Shown piece after piece: positions 7,873 through 16,011 of a DNA stretch of 64,000 nucleotides. The translations under genes were made by a program, and so were the position numbers. The notes under the pieces were generated by a model. It ran no database searches. It was given only the letters and a program-made list of their open reading frames with translations, and was not told the DNA's origin. Numbering within the stretch: position 1 is the first letter of the stretch; each line of letters starts with the position of its first letter. This DNA is from Bin87 sp026710825. GTDB taxonomy: Bacteria; Chloroflexota; Dehalococcoidia; Lucifugimonadales; UBA3495. Where the stretch lies: positions 2,728,001 through 2,792,000 of the forward strand of contig OZ247427.1 in assembly GCA_965232815.1 (NCBI GenBank), in the 5' to 3' direction.

Positions 7873-9207
7873 ATGGAGCATGTCGTGCCGACAGACGAAT
7901 TAATACGATATATGGAAACCACGCCCAAGTCCCGGACGATGTGGGAGGAGGCATGCCGATATCTCCCTGACGGCGACAGCCGGCATTCCATATTCTGGAA
8001 ACCGTACCCAATTTTCACAGAATCCGCCCGGGGCGCCGTGGTAACCGACGCGGACGGCGTGGAGCGCCTGGATTTCATCAACACGATGACCACCATGATC
8101 CTGGGTCATGGGCCCGCGCCGGTGCTTGACGCTGTCCGCGAGCAGATGGAATGCGGGTTGGCTTACAATTCACCAAACCGCCACCAGGTGGAATTGGCCT
8201 CGATCTTGTGCGACCGCGTGCCGTCGTTCGACAAGGTGCGATTCACCAACTCCGGCACCGAGGCCACCCTGAACGCGGTGCGAGCCGCGCGGGCGTTCAC
8301 CGGGCGGAGCAAAATTGCCAAGGTGGAAGGCGGTTATCACGGGACGCACGATGCGGTGATGGTGAGTCTTCGCATAGATCCAGCATCAGGCGGAGAATAC
8401 GAAAATCCCCGGTCCGTTGCCTCGAGCGCCGGGTTGGCCGAGGGAACGCTGGAGCAAGCGGTCATCATCCCGTATAACGACGTTGACGTGGCCCAGAGCA
8501 TCCTGGAACGCCACCGCGAGGAACTGGCCGCGGTGATAGTCGAGCCCGTGATGGGGTCGGTCGGGATGCTGCCTGCAGACGGCCCATACCTGCAGATGCT
8601 GCGGGACTTCGCGGATTCCAGCGGGGCGCTGCTGATTTTTGATGAGGTGATCAGCTTCCGGGTGCTGCCCGGCGGTGCCCAGCAGCATTACGGAATCACA
8701 CCGGACCTCACCGCCCTGGGGAAGATCATTGGGGGCGGCTTCCCGGTCGGCGCTTTCGGCGGACGTTCCGATATCATGTCGCTGTACAGTCCGCTCAGTG
8801 GTCCGGTCATCAACCACGGCGGTACATTCAACGCCAACCCGGTGACAATGGCTGCTGGTGTTGCCACTCTTACGGAACTGACGCCGACGGTTTACCGTCG
8901 CCTGGCAGAGTTGGCGGAGATGCTGCGCCAAGGCGTCCGGCAGGTGTGCTCCGAACTGGAGCAACCGGTGCTGGTGACCGGCTTGGGGTCGCTATTCGGT
9001 ATCCACTTCACCGCTGGCCCTTTGCAGAACTACCGGGATATTGCCCAATGCGACAAGGACCTGAGCGAGCGGGTGTTCATGGGGATGCTCAACGAGGGGT
9101 TCCTGTTGGCTCCGAACCTGGTGGGGGCGATGTCCACCGCGCTGGGAGAAGTAGAAGTGGACGCGTTCGTCCGGGGGTTCAGGCGGGTTTTACAGAGACA
9201 GATCTAA
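7873..9207 (+). CDS. Class III PLP aminotransferase, glutamate-1-semialdehyde aminomutase-like
   Basis: 444 residues. The fold-type I core is clear: FTNSGTEATLNAVRAAR, GGYHGTHDAV, IFDEVISFR (Asp that contacts the PLP pyridine nitrogen) and LGKIIGGGFPVGAFGG with the Schiff-base Lys. The overall order resembles HemL, but the DEV(M/I)TGFR block is altered (DEVISFRVLPGG) and no tetrapyrrole gene is adjacent. It is therefore more safely a GSAM-like or generic omega-type aminotransferase than HemL itself. Followed by a bidirectional terminator. Confidence 0.85.
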   Translation: MEHVVPTDELIRYMETTPKSRTMWEEACRYLPDGDSRHSIFWKPYPIFTESARGAVVTDADGVERLDFINTMTTMILGHGPAPVLDAVREQMECGLAYNSPNRHQVELASILCDRVPSFDKVRFTNSGTEATLNAVRAARAFTGRSKIAKVEGGYHGTHDAVMVSLRIDPASGGEYENPRSVASSAGLAEGTLEQAVIIPYNDVDVAQSILERHREELAAVIVEPVMGSVGMLPADGPYLQMLRDFADSSGALLIFDEVISFRVLPGGAQQHYGITPDLTALGKIIGGGFPVGAFGGRSDIMSLYSPLSGPVINHGGTFNANPVTMAAGVATLTELTPTVYRRLAELAEMLRQGVRQVCSELEQPVLVTGLGSLFGIHFTAGPLQNYRDIAQCDKDLSERVFMGMLNEGFLLAPNLVGAMSTALGEVEVDAFVRGFRRVLQRQI

Positions 9208-9226
9208 ACGTGTCTCGGCGGGAGAA

Positions 9227-9265
9227 CGCAAAAGGGGCGGGTCTGGAACCCGCCCCCTTTTTGCG
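9227..9265. terminator. Bidirectional intrinsic terminator (GGGGCG hairpin family)
   Basis: A 16-bp stem, nearly perfect, with CGCAAAAGGGGCGGGT (9227-9242) opposite ACCCGCCCCCTTTTTGCG (9248-9265). A-run and T-run flanks allow termination in both directions. It lies between the convergent aminotransferase and ABM genes. Confidence 0.75.
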
Positions 9266-9282
9266 TGGCAGTCCTGGAGCCC

Positions 9283-9612
9283 TCAGTCCACCGGGGGACG
9301 CTTTTCCCACTTTTCGGGCGCCGGATAAACGGGTGTGGCAATCTTGCGGATGTTCTCGGTGGCGAACCAATCGGCGCACTCCTCCCGCCATTTGACGAAA
9401 TGGGGGGCATTCCTGTGGGCCTCAACGGCAGCTTCGTCCTCGTAGACCTCGAACAGGTGCAGCTTGTTTTCGTCCTCGTTGTCCTGCAGGACATCGAAGC
9501 GCAGGCATCCTGGCTCGTCGTTATTGGAACCACGGGCGTCACCCAGCATCGATGCCATGAACTGGTCCTTGAAGCCGGGTTTGATGTTGATTTCGACTAT
9601 CAGAGCGATCAT
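9283..9612 (-). CDS. Antibiotic biosynthesis monooxygenase (ABM) domain protein, YgiN-like
   Basis: 109 residues forming one ferredoxin-like ABM domain: MIALIVEINIKPGFKDQF at the start, EPGCLRFDVLQDNEDENKLHLFEVYEDEAAVEAHRNAPHF in the middle (split here only for description), the usual His and Trp contacts after it. The start is the ATG with AAGGAGATC upstream; a longer frame start at 9705 has no support. Small ABM enzymes include quinol monooxygenases and heme-degrading oxygenases; which applies is not evident. Divergent from the glutaredoxin-like gene. Confidence 0.85.
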   Translation of the reverse strand: MIALIVEINIKPGFKDQFMASMLGDARGSNNDEPGCLRFDVLQDNEDENKLHLFEVYEDEAAVEAHRNAPHFVKWREECADWFATENIRKIATPVYPAPEKWEKRPPVD

Positions 9613-9716
9613 TTTGATCTCCTTGGAGATGGAACTTTTCGGGCGGATTATAGCAGTGGCTGGCCCGAAGTTGTAGAATGCCACCCATAATCGGTTATCG
9701 GGCATGGAGGCGAAAC

Positions 9717-9932
9717 ATGGCAGACATTCCCATCGTGTACACGCTGACGGTGTGCCCGGCCTGTGATTCTTTACGGGCGGCGTGGCGCCGTGAGGGTGTG
9801 GAATACGACGAGCGCCGTGTTGACCAGAGCCAGGACACGCTAGATGAGGCCCTGGACTTCGGCGACACGGTTCCCATCATCGTATGGCCGGACGGCAAAG
9901 TTGAGATGGGATTCCGAGGCCAGCGGGGTTGA
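9717..9932 (+). CDS. Glutaredoxin-like protein
   Basis: 71 residues. It begins with a beta strand leading to a CPAC redox motif (TVCPACDSLR), then a helix, then TVPIIVWPDGKVEMGF with the conserved cis-Pro of thioredoxin folds. Slightly shorter than typical NrdH/Grx (75-80). Start is ATG after GGAGGCGAAAC. Likely a dithiol exchange protein, perhaps for the thioredoxin-like protein that follows 88 bp later; a partner is not evident from sequence. Confidence 0.8.
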   Translation: MADIPIVYTLTVCPACDSLRAAWRREGVEYDERRVDQSQDTLDEALDFGDTVPIIVWPDGKVEMGFRGQRG

Positions 9933-10020
9933 GAAATCGGCTAACGGGTCGGCGACTCGTAACAACCCCAGCATCAGCCCCAACCGGGATTCGGAACGAC
10001 CGCGATCGGAGGAGTAAGAG

Positions 10021-10605
10021 ATGGCACAGCAGACCAGCGTAGTGACCCTGGAGCGTTTCGGTCAGGGTATGTCCTACGATGAATACATGGAAACCGTCAA
10101 GGTAAACAAAGCCCGCATTGAGGAGTACTACGCCAACATCAGTCTGGGTTCCGATCAGACCGAGGCGCTCCGCAATCTGGTTGGCGCCGAAGGGGGGCCG
10201 GCGAAGATGATGGTGATCGGCGAGGACTGGTGCGGCGACGTGGTGCGCGAGTTGCCGGTGCTGGCGCGGGTTGCTGAGGCTGCCGGCCTTGAGCTGAGGA
10301 TATTCCCTCGAGACGAGAACCACGACATCATGAACGAATTCCTCAAAGAGGGTCTGTACATGTCCATTCCGGTGGCGGTGTTCTACGATGAGGGGCACGA
10401 GTACATATGCCATTGGATTGAACGCTCGGGGGCGGCCAACCGGGAACAGGGCGAAATCGAGGCGGCGATCCGGTCAGAGGATCCGGAGATTTCGGACCAG
10501 GACTTTGGACGGCAACGACGGGCCCGCACCGCGGCTCGAGCTTCCGATTGGCAGCAGGCCACGGTGGACGAACTAGTGGGGATGCTGCGTGAGCACGTGC
10601 ATTAA
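10021..10605 (+). CDS. Thioredoxin-family protein with single-Cys WCGD motif
   Basis: 194 residues. The active-site region reads EDWCGDVVRELPVL, so the thioredoxin CXXC is reduced to one Cys (WCGD), as in a known group of thioredoxin-like proteins of about 190 residues. SIPVAVFYDEGHE supplies the cis-Pro. The C-terminal 60 residues are charged and helical. ATG after GGAGTAAGAG. It may reduce or bind mixed disulfides rather than act as a classical dithiol oxidoreductase; function unproven. Confidence 0.78.
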   Translation: MAQQTSVVTLERFGQGMSYDEYMETVKVNKARIEEYYANISLGSDQTEALRNLVGAEGGPAKMMVIGEDWCGDVVRELPVLARVAEAAGLELRIFPRDENHDIMNEFLKEGLYMSIPVAVFYDEGHEYICHWIERSGAANREQGEIEAAIRSEDPEISDQDFGRQRRARTAARASDWQQATVDELVGMLREHVH

Positions 10606-10630
10606 CCCAAGTTTGAACGGCCAAATTGGT

Positions 10631-10660
10631 AGGGGCGGGAATTCACCCGCCCCTCTGTTT
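10631..10660. terminator. Terminator hairpin (GGGGCG family) between thioredoxin-like gene and purS
   Basis: AGGGGCGGG (10631-10639) pairs with CCCGCCCCT (10646-10654) across an AATTCA-type loop, followed by CTGTTTTG. It separates convergent genes. Confidence 0.65.
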
Positions 10661-10668
10661 TGGGTCTG

Positions 10669-10923
10669 CTAGCTGTCCTGTGGTTCAAGGACGAAACGGA
10701 AATCTTCGATGACCGGGTTGGCCAATAACTGGTCGCACATCTCGGCTATCGCCCGTTCCGCGACGTCAGGGTCGTCGCCGTCCAGACGGATCTCCATGTA
10801 CTTTCCGATACGCACATCGGTGACGGCTTCGTAACCGAGGCTGTGCAACCCCCCCATAACAGTCAACCCCTGGGGGTCGTTGACCGCAGATTTGAGGGTT
10901 ACATAAACGCGGGCCAGAATCAC
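10669..10923 (-). CDS. purS: Phosphoribosylformylglycinamidine synthase subunit PurS
   Basis: 84 residues, full family length. ARVYVTLKSAVNDPQGLTV at the N-terminus and GKYMEIRLDGDD in the middle match PurS, the small subunit that bridges PurL and PurQ in the fourth step of purine synthesis. The GTG start is preceded by GGAGATAAAAC. It is the last gene of the minus-strand purine run. purQ and purL, which usually follow, are absent because a convergent gene and terminator come next. Confidence 0.93.
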   Translation of the reverse strand: MILARVYVTLKSAVNDPQGLTVMGGLHSLGYEAVTDVRIGKYMEIRLDGDDPDVAERAIAEMCDQLLANPVIEDFRFVLEPQDS

Positions 10924-10950
10924 GTTTTATCTCCTGTGGTGGCGGGGCAA

Positions 10951-11742
10951 CTATCCGCCGGACGAGTCCGTCATCTGGACGCCGGTGGTGCACGGCAACC
11001 CGTTGGGGAATTCGGGCCCGGTGTTTCCCGGGAACTCATCAAAAAACCGTGTAATCCGCTCTGAATCCACTCCCAGCATGCGGTCCAGAACTCCCCAGGT
11101 GGTCATTGCCACCATGCCTTCCGGAATGCCGTGATACCGGCGCACTACGGCATACTCTGCGGCAAAGGGAATTTCATCGATCACGTCGCGCAACGCTGAG
11201 ATCTGCCCTTCATCCGTCAGGTTGTAACTTACGATGATGTTGCCGTGCTCCAAATTGTGGACCAGCAGTTCATCGGGAAGGGGATAATTGTAGAAACCGC
11301 AGTCGCTCCACTCGCTCCAATGCATTCCAGACGTCGGGGGGACGGTGTTATATCCGCCAGACTCAACGTCCTGGATCCCCAACTGCACCGAAAAATGGTC
11401 GCGACTCTCCATGATGGTGGTCCGAACCGGTCCGTTGGTGACTGGCACCTCCGACAATGAAGGAGCCGATGGCGCGGGCGATGGACTGGGCATCGGGGGA
11501 GTCGCACCAGCAGAGGGATTCTCAGGCGTAGCTGTGGCGAGGGCGGCTCGGGCCGCAGTAGTTGGCGCCGGCGTAGGGGTGGCAGCCGCTGGCGCGACAG
11601 TAGCGGTGGGCAATATCTCGGCGGTTGCCGTAGGGTCGTCCGCAACCGCGGCGGTCGCAGGAATCGTAGGAGTGGCGGGGACGGGATCGGTTTGGGCGCC
11701 GCACCCGACCAGCGTGAGGACCCTCAAGGTCGAGGCCGACAT
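10951..11742 (-). CDS. DUF3105 protein, putative lipoprotein (first of a tandem pair)
   Basis: 263 residues. A very short N-terminal hydrophobic run ends in LVGC, which could be a lipobox. About 100 residues rich in Ala, Pro and Thr follow as an extracellular linker. The DUF3105 domain fills the C-terminal half: PPTSGMHWSEWSDCGFY, HNLEHGNIIVSYNL, EGMVAMTTWGV and FPNGLPCTTGVQ. It is related to the next gene, 14 bp away. Function of the domain is unknown; conserved His/Cys/Glu residues suggest a metal or disulfide site. Both copies sit between purC and purS. Confidence 0.85.
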   Translation of the reverse strand: MSASTLRVLTLVGCGAQTDPVPATPTIPATAAVADDPTATAEILPTATVAPAAATPTPAPTTAARAALATATPENPSAGATPPMPSPSPAPSAPSLSEVPVTNGPVRTTIMESRDHFSVQLGIQDVESGGYNTVPPTSGMHWSEWSDCGFYNYPLPDELLVHNLEHGNIIVSYNLTDEGQISALRDVIDEIPFAAEYAVVRRYHGIPEGMVAMTTWGVLDRMLGVDSERITRFFDEFPGNTGPEFPNGLPCTTGVQMTDSSGG

Positions 11743-11755
11743 CGAGCAGTGGGCT

Positions 11756-12457
11756 CTAGGCGGGGTTCATGACGCCGCCGGTGGTGCAAGGAGCGCCGCC
11801 GTTGGGAAACTCAGGGCTGAGGGTGCCCGAATAAGCCTCGAAAAATTGCTCGATGCGATCGCTTTGGATCCCTTCCATAGGTCCGTCGATCACGCCCCAA
11901 GTGGTCAATGCCACGGTGCCTTCAGGAATCTGATCGTAGAAACGGGCTACACCCCAGAGGTTGGTTCGGCCGATGGAGTCAAACACGTCCTCCAACTCGG
12001 CGACCCGATCGGGATCCGTGAAGTTGTAGCTCAAAACGACATTGCCATGTTCAAGGTTGTGGAGGATGCGCTCATCGGCCAGAACTTCGGCTGGGCCGTA
12101 AAATCCACAGGCCGCCCAACCGTTCCAATGCCGGCCGGATGTTGGCGGAGTGGTGGAATAACCCTCTCCATCGTTCACATCGGCAATGGTGAAGTTGTCA
12201 GCGAAGTGAGTGCGATCCTCGGAGGTTGCAACCTCGATACCAACACCCTCGACGTAACCGTCGGCGCTCCCCCGCCCTACCCCGAAGTTGACGGGCAGTA
12301 CCGCAGGGACCAACAGGGCCGCGATGAACAATACCGCGATGACTCCAAAAGCGATTAAGAGCCAGCGGCTGCGAAATCCCCCGGATTGGGCTATGGGTGG
12401 TGTGCGGCGAGCGGAACGTCGTTCGGCCCTCCGGCGTCGGTGTCGAGACGGTGGCAA
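11756..12457 (-). CDS. DUF3105 protein with N-terminal membrane anchor (second of a tandem pair)
   Basis: 233 residues. A very basic N-terminus (RHRRRRAERRSARR) is followed by one membrane segment (about 30-55), then an external DUF3105 domain: PPTSGRHWNGWAACGFYG, HNLEHGNVVLSYNF, EGTVALTTWGV and GAPCTTGGV. The topology differs from its neighbour, which looks lipid-anchored. The start is TTG, the only one before the basic block. Tandem paralogues with different anchors suggest a heteromeric or redundant surface pair. Confidence 0.82.
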   Translation of the reverse strand: MPPSRHRRRRAERRSARRTPPIAQSGGFRSRWLLIAFGVIAVLFIAALLVPAVLPVNFGVGRGSADGYVEGVGIEVATSEDRTHFADNFTIADVNDGEGYSTTPPTSGRHWNGWAACGFYGPAEVLADERILHNLEHGNVVLSYNFTDPDRVAELEDVFDSIGRTNLWGVARFYDQIPEGTVALTTWGVIDGPMEGIQSDRIEQFFEAYSGTLSPEFPNGGAPCTTGGVMNPA

Positions 12458-12487
12458 TGCAGGCTCCAGACAGGGTCCTTGAAACAG

Positions 12488-13390
12488 TTACAGAGACTGT
12501 CCAGTCAATCGGTGGAACGCCTGGCGATACAACTGCGCAGTCTGTTGCACGATGTCGTCTGGAAGTTCCGGAGCCGGAGGTTCCTGGTTCCAGCCTTGGG
12601 CGGTCAGCCAATCGCGTACGAATTGCTTGTCGTAGCTAGGTTGGGACTTGCCGGGAGCGTACCCTTCGGCGTCCCAGAACCTGCTGGAGTCCGGGGTCAG
12701 CAACTCGTCGATGAGGATCAATTCGCCATCCAGGATGCCGAATTCCATCTTGGTATCAGCCAACACGATGCCGCGCTCTTTGGCGAAGTCGTGCGCATAG
12801 AGGTAAACGGCTTTGCTGGTGTCCGCGAGTTTTTGCGCCATTTCGGCCCCGACCATCGCCTCGACTTCAGCGTCGGTCATGTTCTCGTCATGGCCCTCTT
12901 CGGCCTTGGTGGTGGGAGTGAAAAGGGGTTCCGGGAACAGGTCGCCTTCCACCAACCCGGCGGGCATCTCTTTTCCGGACACCGTGCCCTGACGGCGATA
13001 TTCGCCCCAGGCGGAACCGGTGATGTATCCGCGCACGATGCACTCGATGTCGATCCGTTCCGCTTTTTTCACCACCATTGCCTGTCGGGCAACATTGTCC
13101 TCGGCGTATGCAGGGTCCGACATGATCGGATTACCAGCGTAAGGCGAGGCGTCCGAAGACTCGGCCAAGGCGACGAGATGGTTGGGCACGATGTGCTCGG
13201 TAAGTCCAAACCAGAAGGCGGACATGCCATTGAGCGCCGCTCCCTTATCGGGGATACCGTTCGGCAACACGACGTCGAAAGCGGAGATGCGATCGGTGGC
13301 TACCATGAGCAGAAGATCATCGGTTAACTGATAGGTGTCCCTGACCTTGCCACGGTGCATTCGGTTGGGCATTCGGGTTTCGATAATCAT
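12488..13390 (-). CDS. purC: Phosphoribosylaminoimidazole-succinocarboxamide synthase (SAICAR synthetase)
   Basis: 300 residues, the longer eukaryote-like bacterial form. HRGKVRDTYQL at the N-terminus contains the nucleotide-binding loop. ATDRISAFDVVLPNGIP, ECIVRGYITGSAWGEY and ADTKMEFG are the SAICAR synthetase signatures. Catalyses ATP-dependent joining of CAIR and aspartate, step 7 of purine synthesis (cytosol). It lies 35 bp downstream of purB in the same direction. Confidence 0.96.
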   Translation of the reverse strand: MIIETRMPNRMHRGKVRDTYQLTDDLLLMVATDRISAFDVVLPNGIPDKGAALNGMSAFWFGLTEHIVPNHLVALAESSDASPYAGNPIMSDPAYAEDNVARQAMVVKKAERIDIECIVRGYITGSAWGEYRRQGTVSGKEMPAGLVEGDLFPEPLFTPTTKAEEGHDENMTDAEVEAMVGAEMAQKLADTSKAVYLYAHDFAKERGIVLADTKMEFGILDGELILIDELLTPDSSRFWDAEGYAPGKSQPSYDKQFVRDWLTAQGWNQEPPAPELPDDIVQQTAQLYRQAFHRLTGQSL

Positions 13391-13424
13391 AAGTCTTCAA
13401 GTCAAAGGGTGAGTGGTTTGTGAA

Positions 13425-14738
13425 TCACGCGAGGACTGCCGCAGGCAGCAGGCCAATGCGTTGGAAGTTGTCATCGATGTAGCGGGTGTAATAGCCGTAG
13501 TCGAACAGGGCATCCATTTCGCTTTCCGTTAGATGCTCTCTCGCCTGCGGATCCTGCTTCAGCAGGTGTCGAAAATCCTGTGAGTCGTCCCAGGCGCGCA
13601 TGGCGTTGCGCTGGACAATGTCGTACGCGTCTTCGCGAGACAGCCCTTTGTCCTCCACCAGAGCCAGCAACACCCGTTGGCTGAAAATCAGCCCGCGGCT
13701 GCTCTCCAAGTTCTGCCACATCCGGTCGGTGTCGACTCGGAGTCCGGCAATGACGTGGGTGAAAATGCTGAGAATATAGTCCAGCATGAGGCAGGTGTCA
13801 GGAAGAATGATGCGTTCGGAGGAGGAGTGGCTGATGTCCCGTTCGCCCCAGAGCGCGACGTTCTCCAGCGCCGGCACGGCGTTGCCGCGGATGGTGCGGG
13901 CGAGCCCACAGATCCGCTCGGTCAACTCCGGATTGCGCTTGTGCGGCATCGAGGAGGAGCCGGTCTGACCGGCGCCAAAGGGTTCCTCCACCTCGTGGAT
14001 TTCGGTCCGCTGCATCCCGCGAATCTCGGTGGCGAATTTTTCCAGCGACGCTGCCACCAGGGCGCAGGTGGTGATGAAGTGAGCATACCGGTCGCGTTGC
14101 ACGACCTGGTTGGACACGGGCGCGACCTTCAAACCAAGATGCGCGCAAACGCGATCTTCAATGTGGGGAGGTATCGTCGCGTGGGTACCGACAGCGCCCG
14201 AGATTTTGCCGACGCGGATCGATTCGCGGGCGGACTCCATGCGCTCCCTTTGGCGCCGCAGTTCGTCCCACCACAAGGCGAGTTTCAGGCCAAACGTCAT
14301 GGGCTCAGCGTGGACGCCGTGGGTGCGCCCCATCATCAAGGTGTCCTTATGTCGGACCGCCTGATCCTTGACAGCCTCTGTGGCGGCGTCGATCTCCTTC
14401 AGCAGGAGGTCAGCGGCCGAGACCATCTGCAGCGCCTGTCCGGTGTCGAGCATATCTGAAGAAGTCATGCCCAGATGCAGCCACCGGCCTTCGGGTCCCA
14501 GTGTTTCTGTGATGGATCGAAGGAATGCCGTCACGTCATGCCGCGTGGTTTCGAAAATCTCCATCATCCGGCTGTGGTTGTAAGACGCTGATCTCAGCGC
14601 CTCCATGTCCTCCAGCGGGATCACGCCGGCTTCGGTCCAAGCCTCGCAGACGGCCAGCTCGACATCCAACCACATGCGGTATTTGTTTTCGTCGGACCAG
14701 ACCTGTTTCATATCAGGCCTAGAGTAACGGTCAATCAC
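13425..14738 (-). CDS. purB: Adenylosuccinate lyase
   Basis: 437 residues, of the fumarase/aspartase superfamily. HLGMTSSDMLDTGQALQM, GRTHGVHAEPMTFGLK (catalytic His) and GSSSMPHKRNPELTERI (mobile catalytic loop with Ser) are all intact. Cleaves SAICAR and adenylosuccinate to fumarate plus AICAR or AMP. The GTG start follows GGAGGATCGAACGCC. It lies between the HAD phosphatase and purC; an AT-rich stretch in the 63-bp gap before it (TATGATAAAAT on the minus strand) may be an internal promoter. Confidence 0.96.
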   Translation of the reverse strand: MIDRYSRPDMKQVWSDENKYRMWLDVELAVCEAWTEAGVIPLEDMEALRSASYNHSRMMEIFETTRHDVTAFLRSITETLGPEGRWLHLGMTSSDMLDTGQALQMVSAADLLLKEIDAATEAVKDQAVRHKDTLMMGRTHGVHAEPMTFGLKLALWWDELRRQRERMESARESIRVGKISGAVGTHATIPPHIEDRVCAHLGLKVAPVSNQVVQRDRYAHFITTCALVAASLEKFATEIRGMQRTEIHEVEEPFGAGQTGSSSMPHKRNPELTERICGLARTIRGNAVPALENVALWGERDISHSSSERIILPDTCLMLDYILSIFTHVIAGLRVDTDRMWQNLESSRGLIFSQRVLLALVEDKGLSREDAYDIVQRNAMRAWDDSQDFRHLLKQDPQAREHLTESEMDALFDYGYYTRYIDDNFQRIGLLPAAVLA

Positions 14739-14801
14739 GGCGTTCGATCCTCCGCCAGGATTTCATCACGGCTTGACATTTTATCATAGGGCGCGCGGGT
14801 T

Positions 14802-15494
14802 TCATTGCATGTGCTCGGCGTACCGACGCAATGCGTCAAGCACGGGACCAAAATCCGTAAACGGGATATATGAGATTCCGGCCTCACTGCACATTTCCGC
14901 CATTTGCCGGTGTGCAAAAACCGTGTCCGCGACCTCACCGGCCTCGAAATCCGACCTCCCGTCGCCAGCGAAGAAGACGTGGTGGCCCGTGTCCTGAAAA
15001 CTGCGGACCATCAATGCCTTGCTGTTTCCCAGTTCCGGCGCGTCCGGGTAGGCGAAATCATATGAGTAGCCGACGATGTGTTCATCGTTTGCGTCGAATT
15101 CGGCGCGGGCGGCATGGACGGGCAGGTGCGGGTGCGTGGAATCGTCCAGCAAAGCCTGGATGTAGAAATCCAAGCCCTGGCTCACGATGCACATTGGGAT
15201 CGAGTGGTCCTGACAAAATTGAGCCAGTTCGTCGAAATGACCCCGGAAGCAGGCATTTTCGCGGACGTAAGACTGCATGGCCGCCTTATCACCGCGCATT
15301 TCCCGGAACGCGATTTCCTGGTAGTCCTTCAGCGACAGTTCACCCCGTCGGAACCGCTCCCGCACATCGGTCCAGGTGGGGTGTCCGAAGCGATGCAACA
15401 GCAACTCAGCGACGTTTTGGACCGCCGCGGTGTCGTCGAAGTCAGTGAGCACCGCCGGGGGCCGGCGGTCGGGCCGGAGAAGACTAGCGCTCAC
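14802..15494 (-). CDS. HAD-family phosphatase (MtnX/phosphoserine phosphatase-like) in the purine run
   Basis: 230 residues. Motif I is LTDFDDTAA (nucleophile and acid/base Asp). Motif II Ser/Thr is in IVSQGLDFY, and motif IV is FAGDGRSDFEAGEVADTVFA. An alpha-helical cap near residues 45-90 matches the C1 type of MtnX or SerB-like enzymes. The reading frame stays open into purE, so I chose the GTG that overlaps the purE stop by 11 bp. Substrate unknown; a phosphate ester in nucleotide or salvage metabolism is a guess from context. Confidence 0.82.
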   Translation of the reverse strand: MSASLLRPDRRPPAVLTDFDDTAAVQNVAELLLHRFGHPTWTDVRERFRRGELSLKDYQEIAFREMRGDKAAMQSYVRENACFRGHFDELAQFCQDHSIPMCIVSQGLDFYIQALLDDSTHPHLPVHAARAEFDANDEHIVGYSYDFAYPDAPELGNSKALMVRSFQDTGHHVFFAGDGRSDFEAGEVADTVFAHRQMAEMCSEAGISYIPFTDFGPVLDALRRYAEHMQ

Positions 15495-15948
15495 GGAGCG
15501 ACTGCCGGTATCGGTCGACAGCGTCACGGATGTCGTCGTGTTTGATGGCGAGGATCTGGGCGGCGTAGTAGGCGGCGTTGCGGGCGCCCCAGCCTCCAAC
15601 GGCCATGGCTGCGACCGGTATGCCCGGAGGCATCTGCGCGGTGGACAGCAGGGCGTCCCAACCGTTCAACTCGCTGGATGTCAGGGGTATGCCGATGACC
15701 GGCAACGTGGTCTGCGCGGCCAGGGCTCCGCCGAGAGCCGCCGACCCGCCGGCAGCGGCGATCAGGACCTCGATGCCCCGCTCGCGCGCCGTGCTGGCGT
15801 ATTCGTGCACACGCTCCGGTGTGCGGTGTGCCGACATCACCCGAACTTCGTAGTCTACGCCCAGGGATTCCAGCGTGTTGATGGTTGGTTGGACAGCCTC
15901 TTCATCTGAGGCGCTGCCCATCACTACTCCTACCAGTGGCAACGTCAA
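15484..15948 (-). CDS. purE: N5-carboxyaminoimidazole ribonucleotide mutase PurE
   Basis: 154 residues. VVMGSASDEEAVQP and VRVMSAHRTPERVHEYA carry the Ser-Asp and catalytic His of PurE class I; AAGGSAALGGALAAQTTLPVIGIPL and GWDALLSTAQMPPGIPVA complete the substrate loop. Converts N5-CAIR to CAIR. No purK lies beside it in this window. A 10-bp perfect inverted repeat lies just upstream (15966-16007). Confidence 0.95.
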   Translation of the reverse strand: MTLPLVGVVMGSASDEEAVQPTINTLESLGVDYEVRVMSAHRTPERVHEYASTARERGIEVLIAAAGGSAALGGALAAQTTLPVIGIPLTSSELNGWDALLSTAQMPPGIPVAAMAVGGWGARNAAYYAAQILAIKHDDIRDAVDRYRQSLRER

Positions 15949-15965
15949 ACTCCTTTGCTCGTTTG

Positions 15966-16007
15966 TGACGACGCTCCGCCCAGTCTGGCCGGGTTACAGC
16001 GTCGTCA
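15966..16007. repeat. Inverted repeat between the acidic hypothetical gene and purE
   Basis: TGACGACGCT (15966-15975) and AGCGTCGTCA (15998-16007) are perfect 10-bp complements with a 22-nt GC-rich loop. On the plus strand a short T run follows at 16010-16013; on the minus strand, the transcribed direction here, no T run follows. It may be an mRNA processing or regulatory hairpin within the purine run. Confidence 0.5.
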
Positions 16008-16011
16008 AATT

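Noticed and set aside
7873..9207. Naming the aminotransferase hemL
   Set aside because: The substrate-loop after DEV differs from HemL and there are no tetrapyrrole genes next to it.
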